DNA of 27,206 nucleotides from Chara braunii (GCA_003427395.1 BFEA01000503.1:525544-552749); one strand, 5' to 3'. Shown: positions 7,950 through 18,146, counted from the first letter of the stretch. Notes: generated by a model not told the origin, from the sequence alone. Numbers and translations: made by a program.

Positions 7950-8059
7950 ATGGCTGGAAGGAGTGGGAGCAATGGATATCGAGATGCTTCGTCATCTGAA
8001 TGCTATGGTTTTCTGAAGCATTTGTTCTTGCCGATTTTGAAACTCAGATTTCTTCTTGT
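7950..8059 (+). CDS. Candidate first coding exon, possibly of the CIP7-like gene
   Basis: An ATG in good context (aagATGg) opens a frame reading MAGRSGSNGYRDASSSECYG, then FLKHLFLPILKLRFLL, reaching a perfect donor GTGAGT at 8060. The exon would end after two bases of a codon, the phase needed to join the CIP7-like exon at 16311. The LF.L.P...LR segment faintly recalls the LDYALFQLTPTRTR start of CIP7 family proteins, but the match is weak. If unrelated, it could be the first exon of another gene or chance. Joining would imply an intron of about 8.25 kb. Confidence 0.25.
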
Positions 8060-8218
8060 GTGAGTTTTTGAAAATTTTGTCCACTCTCTGGTACTGTTCT
8101 TTCGTCTCTTGGAACTCGTGTGTGCGTGTTGACTCTGTTGCTCTCCCCGTTCAGGCGGGGAGGCCGCAGTCTGCCTCTCTCTCTGGGTATGGAGCACGAT
8201 TGTGCCAGTGAGTATGGA

Positions 8219-8299
8219 TATACGCTAAAATTGAAACGAGACAGTGAAGATTAGCATGGCCCCTGCACAAGGATGACGCACATAAATCATGAAATGGGA
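8219..8299 (+). pseudogene. U6 snRNA-derived copy (copy A)
   Basis: The plus strand reads tacgctaaaattgaaacgag, acagtgaagattagcatggc, ccctgcacaaggatgacgca and cataaatcatgaaatggg. It spans U6 from the 5' stem exit to near the 3' end. The ACAGAGA box is mutated to acagtga; the AGC triad is intact. There is no T-run terminator and no upstream plant U6 promoter element that I can see, so it is a pseudogene. Confidence 0.85.
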
Positions 8300-9170
8300 T
8301 CTCTGCAGAATATCTGATACTACCACATCTCTGCAAGCATATCGTCGTAGCACGTGTATAGGACATCTGACTCTGGACAATTGCTTGCCTAATGGATGTC
8401 TTGAAACACAATCTGCTTGATATTGGCAGTGATCGAGTCTCACAACCCCCAGAGGGCAGTAATTATACTGCAGGTGGAGGCCTTACAGTTTGTGGCCTGC
8501 AGGTATGACGATGAGCAATATCAACTTCTTGTTGGGATTTCTGAGCAGTAGAATTCTAGAAGGATGGCATTATGGGTCAAGCCATTAGCTGGATTGACGA
8601 AAGAAAAGGGATTTCAGTGACGACATATGCATCGTAAAATTGACCTCTTGCTCGTCTTGCGCGGGTTGCCTAGTAACGCTTTGCCCCTCTCTTATGGTCA
8701 TAACCAGGGAAATAATGGCCCAAATTTATAACGAGGGATGAGCGAGGATACCCTGTCCTAAAATGCGAAGGTTGGATAGATGAGGATTGATATTGGTCCT
8801 CTCGTCCAGCTCAAGAATTTGGTCCCACCATTGTAGTTGGCCGTAGTTGATCAGTAAGAGGTCATGGGCCTGACTAGATTCCTTAGGCGCATCAGGCGAC
8901 CCGAACAGGACTGAAGTGGTCACGGGCCTGCCATACCCGTTGCGTACTGTTTGCAATGCTTTTCATTGCGCTGCAGTTGCTACTCTATGGAATGATGGCA
9001 CAGATTGCCAGCAGGAGCTGCTTCCCACCTACAGATTGGAGCCTCCGAACAGTCTTAAGGCAAACTTCAGACGTTGTTAGGGATCCGACAGACTGAGTCT
9101 GTAAGTTAGGCAATTTTGTTGAGAAACGCGGATCCCACCACTTTCTGAAATCACAGGGCGCCGCGCTTTG
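8300..9170. other. Stretch without a recognised gene
   Basis: The only notable open frame is on the minus strand at 8726-8956 (76 codons, starting MQTVRNGYGRPV, rich in polar residues and W). Its composition looks protein-like and it might be a decayed element ORF, but I recognise no domain. Confidence 0.35.
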
Positions 9171-9598
9171 TTAGGGGTACGTCTTTGGGTTATGTGTACG
9201 TGGGGCCTCGGCCGCAATGAGCGGCCCAACGGTGCTACACAAAATGGCAAGTTTGAGGACCCCTACCCCTACCGAGAAAGCTGCCACAAAAATGAGTCAC
9301 CCTTTTCAATGTCCGTTCGTGGAGCAGAGGAGTGTACGACGCTGGAGGCCAGGCCATATGGCGGACCACAGGAATGTCCGTCTCCGTGGAAGCCCAAGAA
9401 AATCCGGCGTGGTACTTGGGAAAAAACCTGCGGAACCCGCCTGTGTGGGGTTCCAGTTTGCTTTTCCGCCCCACACTACCCGTGTCCATCTTTCAAGAGA
9501 CGTTCTTGTTTTTTCTCATTTTACGTGTTGTCGGATCAGCTCCTTTAGCCACCACTCTACCCGCCACCGAAAAAGTGGAATTCCGGTGAGTGCGGACC

Positions 9599-9898
9599 GG
9601 GTCTTTAGGGAGGGCGCCGACCGGGAGGTGCAGGCGGGTCCAGTCCCACAATTTTCACTTCCCAACTTTGGCGATTTTTCGTGCTCAGAAAAATAAGGGA
9701 AAAAATCTGAAAATTTGAGGTACTGTAGATTAGGTCGTGATCTTTGCGGGTCTTTAGGGGGGGGCGCCGACCGGGAGGCGCAGGCGGGTTCAGTCCCACA
9801 ATTTTCACTCGCCAACTTTGGCGATTTTTCGCACTCAGAAAAATAAGGGAAAAAATCTGAAAATTTGAGATACTGTAGATTAGGTCGTGATCTTTACG
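9599..9898 (+). repeat. Tandem duplication, unit about 150 bp
   Basis: Two adjacent copies (9599-9747 and 9748-9898) are about 95 percent identical. They start gggtctttaggg and contain cgccgaccgggaggygcagg, aactttggcgatttttcg and ctgtagattaggtcgtgatc. More diverged copies of the gcgatttttc...gtcgtgatc half follow at about 10015-10110 and 10235-10325, so this is a decaying satellite-like array. Confidence 0.8.
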
Positions 9899-10440
9899 GA
9901 AAAAATATCAGAAAAAAATAAATAAAATTTTAGACCATGAAATGAATGCCCCACAAATTCGTCACATTTGTCATTTTTGCCACTCCAACGTGCGGGCCAA
10001 AGGAAAAAGTACCCTAACTTCTGTGATTTTTCGCACTCAGAAGATCTTAGCCACCCTTGAAAACTCTGAAAATTGAAGGGTTTTTAGATTTGGTTGTGAT
10101 CTTTCCAAGAAAAATATCTTAATTATTTTTCAGAAATTTTTAGTTGGTGAAATAAATGCTGTGCCGATTTGTCTCATTCTTGATTTTAGCCACTCTATAG
10201 AGTCTATACTACTTGTGGGCCAACGGGAGCGTACCCCAATTTCAGCGATTTTTCATAGTCAGAAGAATTCATTAAAAAATCTGAAAATTGAAGGGTCTGT
10301 AGATTTGGTCGTGATCTCTCCGGGCAAAATATATATGAAAAAAAAAGTTCTTACCACGAAATAAGTAGTGGCGGCAATTTGTCGGATTTTACATTTTTGG
10401 GCCTCTACGGGGTCTCCACACTACGCTACCAGTAGCCCTC
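9899..10440 (+). repeat. Diverged continuation of the 150-bp array
   Basis: Two further units carry gatttttcgcactcagaag / gatttttcatagtcagaag, ctgaaaattgaagggt and gatttggt(t/c)gtgatct, with a spacer holding gccactcyaacgtgcgggcc-like sequence (gccactc...gggcca). Unit spacing grows to about 225 bp. There is no coding potential. Confidence 0.6.
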
Positions 10441-10693
10441 ATGAACATGTGCTACCTGTCCCCCGACTTTCACAATGTCGGTTAGAGTGGTGGTTTAAGG
10501 CCTCATTGAGTCTGGAGAATCCCCATCCACCAGGAGTTCTTTGAAAAAAACAACGAAAAAAAAGCCTTGTATTTTTGGATTTGGCCAGTTGATTTGCATC
10601 ATGCATTGTTTGTCCTTGTCTGCATCAACCACTGCTTCCCAATGCCTACGCAACGCTGCAACGTGACACTGCTCTTGTTGTAGCGTTGTAGCG

Positions 10694-11077
10694 ATGGCAC
10701 AGCTGTTTGTTGTGAATATTAATGTGCCAGGTTGTAGTGTGCGTGATGTTGATGAAAGAGCAAGAAGAGGTCTGTTTCAGTCTGAAACCGGTGTGCGGGT
10801 GATAGAGGTAGTTGCGTTGCAGGTTAGCACAGTGGTACCACTGGAAGGGGTGACACCAGCCTCTCAGGTGGTGCCTTCGTCGCCGCCAATGTGCGACGTT
10901 GGCAAAGGTCAGGGGTGGCGGTGTGCTGCCATCCCTGGAGACAAATCCGTGTTTGCTTGCGCATACCTGGACATGGGCAGCAACTTCCTCACATGGGGCA
11001 GAAATGGCTTCAAGCAAAGAGAGGGCAACTGGTGCAGAAACACCAGCAGGATCGGGAACATCAACTCTTTTTCGTGA
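10694..11077 (+). other. Unassigned 127-codon open frame
   Basis: The plus frame starts MAQLFVVNINVPGC and is overlapped by a 166-codon minus frame (10646-11146). Neither has recognisable domains, and the presence of two long overlapping frames points to stop-poor GC-rich sequence. It could be a relic of a mobile element. I do not call a gene. Confidence 0.2.
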
Positions 11078-11257
11078 GGAGATCGAAAGTCCGGTCGTGA
11101 ATTGAGAGTGGGATAAGCAGCAGGATCCGGAACGATGTCCTGACAAGATGAGCTCTATCCACGAGATAATCGTTGGGGTCGGTGTGTGTGATGACGCTAT
11201 CTAGGTTTGGGAGGGTGGTGATAGGGTTGCATTGAAAAGCAACCTTCTTCACTTGGC

Positions 11258-11545
11258 ATCTCCTCTCCCTCCCCTCTCTCTTCCTCTCCCCTTCCCCCCC
11301 TTCTCTCTTCAGCTCTTCTTCCTTTCCCGGTGCTGCACTCTTCTTGTTTTGTGCAAGGGACAGTAGAGGCGGTGCTAGGAAGGGAAGAAGTGGAGGGATG
11401 GGTGTGGGAGGGATTGGGATATGAAGGAAGAGGGGGCGGGGGAGGGAAAGAGGGGGTGAGGCAGTGGGCAAGGGGGTTGAAATTGCTTGTTTGGTGGAGA
11501 AGAGGGAGGGGGGGAGGGAGAGTCGATTTGATCACCGAATGTTGT
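11258..11545. repeat. Polypyrimidine-to-polypurine switch
   Basis: From about 11258 to 11340 the plus strand is almost entirely C/T; from about 11354 to 11525 it is almost entirely A/G with many G runs. The switch could allow local hairpins, triplex or G-quadruplex structures. All open frames here are by-products of the skew. Confidence 0.7.
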
Positions 11546-11569
11546 GTAGGGGAAGGGGTTCGAGGGACA

Positions 11570-12900
11570 GTGGGGAGGAGGACGAGAGTGCACCGTTTGA
11601 TCTCGTTTTGTCTTTAGGTCAATTCGGGATTACATTTACCGTTGGTTTTTGAGTGCTAGCAATTTTTCTCTATGTTTGTTTCTCACGGTCCGTTCGTTTG
11701 TCACTTTTTGTCTATTATCTAGGGCATCAATCAATGATTGAAATTTCGATAGTAGGTCATAGCCATGGATTGTCCTATAAACTCAGGTTTCAGCAACCTG
11801 TAAATTTTGATCATCTAGGAAATCTTGTTCATCATGACTTGCAAGTTGTTGTATGACCATCATGTGGTGCTGATTTAGCTCTATTCTTGTGAGGCTTCCT
11901 CACGGCGAACTATACTCAAATCAGCAATGGTATGATCGATTTCAAGGGAGGAGGTGGAACTTGTTTTCAGCTTGGTGCGTCTTCGTTGGCTCCATGAAGC
12001 TGAAGCGGGGTAATTGCCCCGCTATCATCATTGTATTCAGGAAAAGGGGGTGGTGGCGAGGATCCAGGAGGGGGAGAAGGGAAGGAGTATGTGGTCAATT
12101 TGGGATTGGCAAGGTGGTTAGCATATGGAGGTGGGGACCAGGGAAATAGTGCCGAGTGTCTGGAGGACGTTGAGGAAGAGTGTACTCACTCTCCGCGGGG
12201 AGGACAGAGGAAGAAGCATCCTTCCCAACTCCTTGTCCTCCATCCTCGATATCAAACTATTCGGTTGGGTTGGTAGTATGCCTGAAGCTTGGTCTGTCGG
12301 AGGGCTGGGAGAGGAAAGATGTACTACTCTCCTTGGATGAGACAATCACAGCAGTACTTGGAAAGCACTGTGGAGAACCTATGGTTTCTTTTTTTTCCTC
12401 TTTTTTTTGTCCACCTAACACTAGCTACCTACCTACCTGTACATTATCCACTCACGTGTCTAGTATGGGGACTTACCTTGTCTTTGTTATAGTACGACCA
12501 CAAGACCGTTCCTAATAGAGAGCCAGCAGTACTTTAATCTACTGAATGATTGTAGGTAAGGAGAGCGAGGTCCTTCAGAGAACGACAATATTAAGCTCGC
12601 TGGCTGTACGTTTCGTGCAATGTTTTTTTTTGGGGGGAGCTGGGTTTTGTCCATTTGAATCTGACATCCCCCTGAGAGACATTCTGTCTGTCAGAGGGGA
12701 GTCTGCCGATTGCTGTTCTCTTTCTTTTCTGAGAGGCTCTTCTGTCCTAGTGTGTCGGCGGTGCCGAATGCATGATGTCATCTGAGGGCCTCACCAGTTG
12801 TGGTCGTGTAGCCACGTAGACTCTGGTAATCGGGGTACCTTAAAGATGTGTGCAACCTAGAACATTGAAAGATACGGACGGTTGTGTATCTATGGCAGCG
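11570..12900. other. Stretch without a recognised gene
   Basis: A possible acceptor (cactttttgtctattatctag, ending 11720) precedes an open frame of about 45 codons ending at 11856, but it matches no family I know. A T9G6 tract lies at 12623-12637. Nothing else is recognised. Confidence 0.35.
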
Positions 12901-12916
12901 GGGTGTGAGGGACAAG

Positions 12917-12950
12917 GTGGGGAGGGGGGGGAGGGGGGGGGAGAGGAGGG
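12917..12950 (+). repeat. G-rich tract, G-quadruplex prone
   Basis: Four or more runs of 4-9 G separated by single A residues (12917-12950). Direct observation; function unknown. Confidence 0.7.
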
Positions 12951-13119
12951 ACACCGCGGAGATGAGAGATGGAGGGCGATCACCTGGCTAGACATCTTGT
13001 AGAACAAAGATGGGCCCAAAGCACCACAGTTCTTAGGGTGCTCGGAATGCATTAAGGTAGTTGATGACATTGGGCAGAGATGACAGCATTCTGCCGTGTA
13101 GCCACCATGTTACCAGCAA

Positions 13120-13120
13120 G

Positions 13121-13157
<37 letters not shown>

Positions 13158-13248
13158 ATAAAAAATAAAAAATAAAAAATAAGAAAAAAAAATAAAAAAA
13201 TAAGAAAAAATAAATAAAAAATAAGAAATAAAAAATAAAAAATAAAAT
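13120..13248 (+). repeat. (AAAAAT)n-type A-rich microsatellite
   Basis: About 128 bp of AAAAAT/AAATAAG units. The minus-strand Phe/Leu-rich frames across it are artefacts of the repeat. Confidence 0.9.
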
Positions 13249-13709
13249 TCATGCAGTGCTGGGAGCAATCGTATTTCGAGGGATGAAAGGGCATGGATTC
13301 CGTAATGCCAGTGGTGGGGTGGGCGAAGAGTACCGGTCTTCTGGAAGTTGTGTGTGAGCAGAAAGCTACCTTGAAACAGAGGGAGGAAGAAAAAGAAACA
13401 TGGGACATCATAGGAAAGGAACTGGGGAATCATGGAGAGAATGGAGATTGGCAAATAAAGAAAAAAGAAAAAGAAAAGACTCGAAATCAGGGCCAGCCAA
13501 TCACGGGTAATCGTTCAAAAGCCAACCACTTGGAAGGATCAAAACGAAGATCTTTGTCGATTGTCTCTGCTTCTCTTCAGGAGAAAGTGGTGGAGCCCAG
13601 TGTTTTCAGCGCTTTCATCTGACTGACTAGAAGGCAGAGACTGATATGGGTACTATGGGGGAGAACCTCGTCCCCTAGTCGTGCTCCATATGGTTCTGAA
13701 TATCAGGGC

Positions 13710-13935
13710 CTCGCTCCACCGCTCACCAAGGTCAACATTTGGGAGTTGGGTCCCCGCTCCACCACTCACCACAGTCGTCCTTTCGAAAAGCGATTTTTTC
13801 ATGGAGGTGAGTACTGGCCGCACTCACCGTTCTCCGCGCCTGCATCGGCGGGCGGGGTTGTAGTGCCTCCTCCAGGGTGCCCACCAAAAGTGGTGGGTTG
13901 TTGTGCCTCCTCCATGGTGCCTACCGAAAGTCTTG
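13710..13935 (+). repeat. Local short duplications
   Basis: cgctccaccgctcacc / cgctccaccactcacc recurs about 44 bp apart (13711 and 13755). gtgcctcctccagggtgcc / gtgcctcctccatggtgcc recurs about 41 bp apart (about 13862 and 13903). These are small tandem duplications with no coding significance seen. Confidence 0.6.
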
Positions 13936-14362
13936 AGTACCGTACTTTCCAGACCTTGTCTTGTAATAGCACTCACCGTGTGGTGATTGGTCAAGTTTAG
14001 TGAGCGCTGGAGCAATGTGGGCCTTTTGTTCCTGTGGCGGGAGATCAAGTCTGGTGCACCAACTGTCGCAGGTGGATCAGCAATGGTTTGACGGCAAGTA
14101 ACCGAGGACACTGCAGCTTGAAACACTTCTTTCCGTCTGGCGGCTGGACCCTGCCCAAAGAGCCGGCAACTAATACGCAACCAAGAGGTACCAGAGGATG
14201 ACAAGATCACAGCGACACTCAGAAAGCTCAGCTGGAACTGGCAAGAACCACAGCGCAACACAGGTTACAGTATCCCCGAAGGGAGATGGTGAATAAGGAG
14301 AGTAGAGAGTAATGGAGCAGAGAAGCAGGAACATACTCAACCTTTATGTTATAATGATGGGA

Positions 14363-14410
14363 TGCTGGACCCGGTTTCCAGCAGATTCAGCTCCCTAGTA
14401 ATAGGTGGAA
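14363..14410 (+). repeat. Short palindromic repeat, copy 1
   Basis: gctggacccggtttccagca forms a small hairpin (gctgga / tccagc) and is repeated exactly at 15320, with similarity continuing (g..caGCTCCC / gtgaaGCTCCCC). The second copy directly follows an A-rich tract. It is a dispersed short repeat of unknown origin. Confidence 0.55.
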
Positions 14411-14717
14411 CAACTTTCATCATAGGGAGCCGCCAGAACATGGCCCCAGGCGAATGGAGAACCTGTTTTGAGCATCTCCTATCATTTAGGCGGCTGAGCG
14501 CAGTAGATAAAACGAATTGGCAGTGGGCAGCCTCTGAAAGGGGCCCACGGCAGATAGCTGGCACGTGCTGGCGCTTCAAGCGGAACACCCTGACTCGAAG
14601 TTTTGGTGACTGGTGTAGGGAGGACCTCAGTCTGTCCGGAGTGCCCAGTTTTTGTCCTTGTTTCCTTTTCCAACCCAATTTTTGTTAGGTATTCAAATAC
14701 TTCTTGCGAGAGTTTTC

Positions 14718-14737
14718 TTTTTTTTTTGGGGGGGGGG
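14718..14737 (+). repeat. T10G10 junction tract
   Basis: A T run directly followed by a G run. A second tract (T10G12) lies at 14990-15011 and a shorter one (T9G6) at 12623-12637, so the minus-strand C(n)A(n) motif may mark the tail of one repeat class (inference). Confidence 0.6.
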
Positions 14738-14849
14738 CGGAAGAGGGCGGCGGGGGTGGGAATGAAGGTAAATGGTGGATTATAGGCCATCACTACCGTT
14801 GAGAGTCTCCCGGGTTCGAGCTGGCTGGTTCCGAGTAGGACAGAAGATC

Positions 14850-14915
14850 CCCTGATCAGCAAACAGTGTTACACCCATGTGCCGAGCAACAGATCAGGAG
14901 TTCAAATCCTCATGG
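14850..14915 (+). mobile_element. tRNA-like (SINE head) sequence
   Basis: An A-box-like acagtgttacaccc (from about 14863) and a B-box-like ggagttcaaatcc (14897-14909) lie at tRNA-like spacing. No closed cloverleaf or tail is evident. This is possibly a degraded tRNA-derived SINE. Confidence 0.4.
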
Positions 14916-15319
14916 AAACCATTGTGTTAGGTTATCCCCTTGAAGGTTGGAAGAGCGTGCTGACTGTTGAGATTATGTCCTGGAAGTTCTTTTTTTTTTG
15001 GGGGGGGGGGGCATGGCATCGAAGGGTTTTTCTGCCGGGTGCCTAAGGGACTGCCTTGTTTTGTGACATGGTATGCCACAGGTCTCCGGAGGAGACACTA
15101 GCATTTCAAACAATACGAGATTCCATGAAGGTACTGTTCTTTTCAGATTGTTGTTCTTAGGTTGCGGGAACAAAAAAAAGAACAAAAAGAAGTTTGGAAA
15201 TGGTGAGCTGTTCAGATATTTAGGCTTTCAAGTTTCTGAACTCCATTTCTGTTGAAAAGGTTACATTTTGTAAAAGTGAATGGTACGAAAAAAAAAGAAA
15301 AAAAGAAAAAAAAAGAAAC

Positions 15320-15368
15320 GCTGGACCCGGTTTCCAGCAGGTGAAGCTCCCCGACAATGGATTGGAGA
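15320..15368 (+). repeat. Short palindromic repeat, copy 2
   Basis: Second copy of the gctggacccggtttccagca repeat (see 14363). It is preceded by an interrupted poly-A tract at 15288-15318. Confidence 0.55.
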
Positions 15369-15571
15369 CATCTGAAGGGGGGTGGAGTTGGGCGATGCTC
15401 GTACCAATTCCAACAAGACACCCAGTCAGATGCTTGAAGACAAAAAGAAAAAAAAGAAAAGGACAAACAACACCACACATTGAATTGTTGACGTCATGCC
15501 TTTGGTGACAGCTGCTGAGGGGCGCTGAAGTGGGGAAGGCAGCTATAAGGAAATAAACTATTTGCTGCACA

Positions 15572-15805
15572 CATGGATGGTCTCTAAGCTTCGTGCATCC
15601 GATCCTTACAGTGTGTGTACTCACAGACCACCTTCGTTGTGCATCTGAACAACCCGGAACATCGCATTTTTTATTCTCAAGGTTGCCTGGCAAGGTACTG
15701 GTAGTATGACACCGTGTATCAGCTGCGGCCATGGATGGTCTCTAAGCTTTGTGCGTCCTACGCTTAATACGTGTGAACACACGGAGAACCTTCATTGTTA
15801 CGGTT
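15572..15805 (+). repeat. Direct repeat, 158 bp apart
   Basis: catggatggtctctaagctt occurs at 15572 and 15730, each followed by gtgc(a/g)tcc and about 50 bp of weaker similarity (c.gtgtg...ac.caca...accttc.ttgt). This is an imperfect tandem duplication. Confidence 0.65.
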
Positions 15806-15809
15806 CGCT

Positions 15810-16308
15810 TTCTTTATCAGGTCAACCAGCGTCCAAGCATACTGCTACCGATAGATAAGGAGGCCTTTCTTATCTTAAGAGAACGATGACCAACTCTTCT
15901 TTAAGCACAGCGTAAGCAAATTCCACTGTGTCAGGCACGCCACAAAGGTTACTCAGGTTGGGCACGAGCAGCTTCTGTACTGGTTACTATCCCCCCTCTC
16001 CCCAAACCACACACCCCTTGGCCCATTTCTGAATTTAAACATACATTATACATATGGAATGAAAACAGTTTGGTGATCACTGTCATGTGTAAGTGGATGT
16101 GTATTGTGCAGCTGTGTCACAGATGAATGCGTTGTATGTAAGATGGAGTCGATTTGCGAAGAAAGACTGATAATAAAAGGAAGTATTGTGGGCTAGTGGG
16201 GTCTCTATTGACGTGGCTTGGCTCGCTGCACAACTCTGGTGTGCTGTCGTTTGGTCGTGGCATGGTAGGACTTCTGGTTGACCCGGCTTGCCACTGCAAC
16301 GGGTGTGC
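15810..16308. other. Stretch upstream of the CIP7-like exon, no gene recognised
   Basis: This is presumably intronic or 5' flanking to the exon at 16311. I looked here for the conserved short first exon of the CIP7 family (a LDYALFQLTP-like coding segment) and did not find it. No repeat family is recognised. Confidence 0.4.
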
Positions 16309-16310
16309 AG

Positions 16311-16631
16311 GTTTGACCTTTTTGTCTATGGACATGATGGAGCTAATGAGCGGATAGCCTATGGCTTCGTCCAACCATACATCTTGCACTTGCAAGAAGC
16401 AGAGAGGCAGTACAGCGATAGTCAAAGACGCTCACTCATACTCGATCCATGCAAACGATTGCGTGATGGGAGCGCAGCAGAAGCTCTTCTTCAACACAAT
16501 TACAATTGTGTGGAGACCTATAATGGAGCCTCGATCGAGGAGGCTCGACCTCCGGTGGAATCCGGAGGACATCACTCCCCAGATGTGGCTCCCGGGGGAG
16601 AAACGTGGTTCACAAAGAAGACCATGGAGAG
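16311..16631 (+). CDS. CIP7-like protein, internal exon 1 of 3 seen
   Basis: The exon follows acceptor gggtgtgcag and ends at donor GAGAG|GTATGC. It opens with the last base of an Arg codon, then reads FDLFVYGHDGANERIAYGFV, QPYILHLQEAERQ and ends GGETWFTKKTME plus two bases of Arg. This matches, in order, the conserved N-terminal region of plant COP1-interacting protein 7 family members (C-(D/E)-L-(F/V)-(V/I), then EKLASG..KPF..HLK.AEEQ, then [11 protein letters not shown]). CIP7 is a nuclear COP1 partner that promotes light-regulated gene expression in Arabidopsis. About 50 residues between the HL..AE.Q segment and WFTK form a longer linker than I expect for the family. The upstream exon (about 20 residues) is not securely identified. 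Confidence 0.8.
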
Positions 16632-16730
16632 GTATGCCTCTCTGCCCTCAGCACACTGTACTTTGAACTCAGAAATGTGGTTCCCTACCTCTTTTTTGAC
16701 AGGACAAAAAAATGGCATCGTGAGCTTACG

Positions 16731-16833
16731 TGTGTGTGTGGGAGTGTGTGTGGGTGGCTGTGTGGGTGGGTAGGCTGTGGGTGGTGGGTGGTGGGAGTGG
16801 GGGTAGGGGGTGGATGGGTGGGTGTGTGCACGT
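16731..16833 (+). repeat. GTGTGG-type G-rich tract
   Basis: About 100 bp of GTGTGTGG/GGTGGG repeats with many GGG runs, a potential G-quadruplex on the transcribed-RNA-like strand of the CIP7-like gene, 100 bp after a splice donor. Confidence 0.75.
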
Positions 16834-17167
16834 GTGTGGTCGTGCGAACATTTGGACCCAAGAGGTGGTGCAGTGACAAGGGGCAGGGTTTCCAACTTTC
16901 CATCCAACGCTGAAAATGTCAAGAGCCAGGATTCTTATCAGTGGGGCCGTCTCTGATCAGTACCGTCAGCTGATTATGTTCTCTCTGTCCTAACGTTTTT
17001 GCCTAGCATGTTCCTAGTCTGGTAGGGCCAAGATTGTGAATCCTCCTGACATTCCAGTTTTGAACTGTCTCATTGGTATGATGTCCATGTGGCAGATTCT
17101 CTTCCGTGAGTTTTTGTCTGCATATGTGCGATCTCTTCTGTTAGAAGTAAGCGATAATTTGTGTGTT

Positions 17168-17400
17168 CGCCATCTCCGATTATTTCCTGCTTCCTTTCCT
17201 AAAACCGCCAGGATGCGAGAAGGGGAGGACTGAAGTGAGCAGGCAAAAGAGGGAGGGGACTGTTAGAAACAAAGTGATCACATGGCATTATGTGTTCTGC
17301 CTCTCAGATCATTTCTAGCTAGAAGGCTAGTAGCTTTCTTTTTTTAAATCACCAGGATGAGAGAAGGGGGGGAGGACTAGAGCGAACAGGAAAAAGGGGG
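17168..17400 (+). repeat. Imperfect tandem duplication, period about 143 bp
   Basis: ccaggatgcgagaaggggag (17209) and ccaggatgagagaagggggg (17352) sit in longer similar segments (upstream c.gatYatttc..gc, downstream gaggact..ag.gaacagg). Confidence 0.5.
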
Positions 17401-17730
17401 GCACATGTATGGGAATGAAGGAAGCTTTTGACAAGGGCTGTCTGGGCAGGGTTATGTACTCGAACGCCTGGTGATGTACTTGTCGAAACCGGTAAAGCAA
17501 AATGGCAGATACGCCGTGCAACAATGGGGCTGTGGGAATTTACTTGAAGCATCGGCAGAGAAATTGTATTCGAGGATTGACAACCAGCACTCTCGCCCGG
17601 GGGAGCTTTCGTTAATCGATGTGGACAAAGCTGCAGTAAAATAAACCGATAAAAATCGAGCGGTAAAGAAAGGTGGAGGGATGAGGTGCATGAGAAGGGA
17701 AAGTAAAATGGGGGTGCTGATGATGAGAGC

Positions 17731-17960
17731 AGAAGAAGAAGAAGAAGAAGAAGAAGAAGAAGAAGAAGAAGAAGAAGAAGAAGAAGAAGAAGAAGAAGAA
17801 GAAGAAAAGGAAGAAGCAGAAGATAAATAAGCAGCAGCATCAGCAGCAGGAGCAGAAGAAGAAGAACAAGAAAAGGAAGAAGAAGAAGAAGAAAAGGAAG
17901 AAGAAGAAGAAGAAAAGGAAGAAGAAGAAGAAGAAGAAGAAGAAGAAGAAGAAGAAGAAG
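17731..17960 (+). repeat. (GAA)n microsatellite, about 230 bp
   Basis: About 25 uninterrupted GAA units (17731-17806) and then interrupted GAA/GCA units to 17960, on the sense strand of the CIP7-like intron. The minus-strand poly-Ser and poly-Leu frames are artefacts. Long intronic GAA/TTC tracts are established triplex formers that can lower expression. Confidence 0.95.
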
Positions 17961-18049
17961 AGGACGAGTGTGGTTGGGTACACTGTGTCGTGGGATTTCT
18001 GTGCTGGGGTGGGGTGAAGTGCTCATGTTGGGGCTTCACTTTCACCCAG

Positions 18050-18146
18050 CCCACTTAGCCTTATGGTTAGGTGTTACCCTTCCAAGCCGTTGGTTGTGTT
18101 TTCGAGTCTTGTATTCGGATTGCACCTTGGATTTCACCACCTGGGC
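18050..18146 (+). mobile_element. tRNA-derived SINE-like element
   Basis: An A-box-like TAGCCTTATGGTTAGG (18056-18071) and a B-box-like GTTTTCGAGTC (18098-18108) lie at tRNA spacing, followed by the segment ccttggatttcaccacctgg (18125-18146) that is repeated at 18171-18192. The 3' end is undefined. Confidence 0.55.

Noticed and set aside
9599-10440. CRISPR array
   Set aside because: Repeat units are 150 bp or more with no short regular repeat-spacer pattern, and the genome is eukaryotic.
10646-11146. 166-codon minus-strand gene
   Set aside because: It is fully overlapped by a 127-codon plus frame with equal plausibility, and neither has a domain or splice context.
11720-11856. Terminal exon ending HHDLQVVV
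   Set aside because: It has a good acceptor-like sequence and an open frame, but no upstream exon, family match or other support.
13052-13454. Phe/Leu-rich membrane-like proteins
   Set aside because: They come from the A-rich AAAAAT tract read on the minus strand.
17349-18054. Poly-Leu and poly-Ser minus-strand frames
   Set aside because: They are translations of the GAA microsatellite and carry no independent coding signal.
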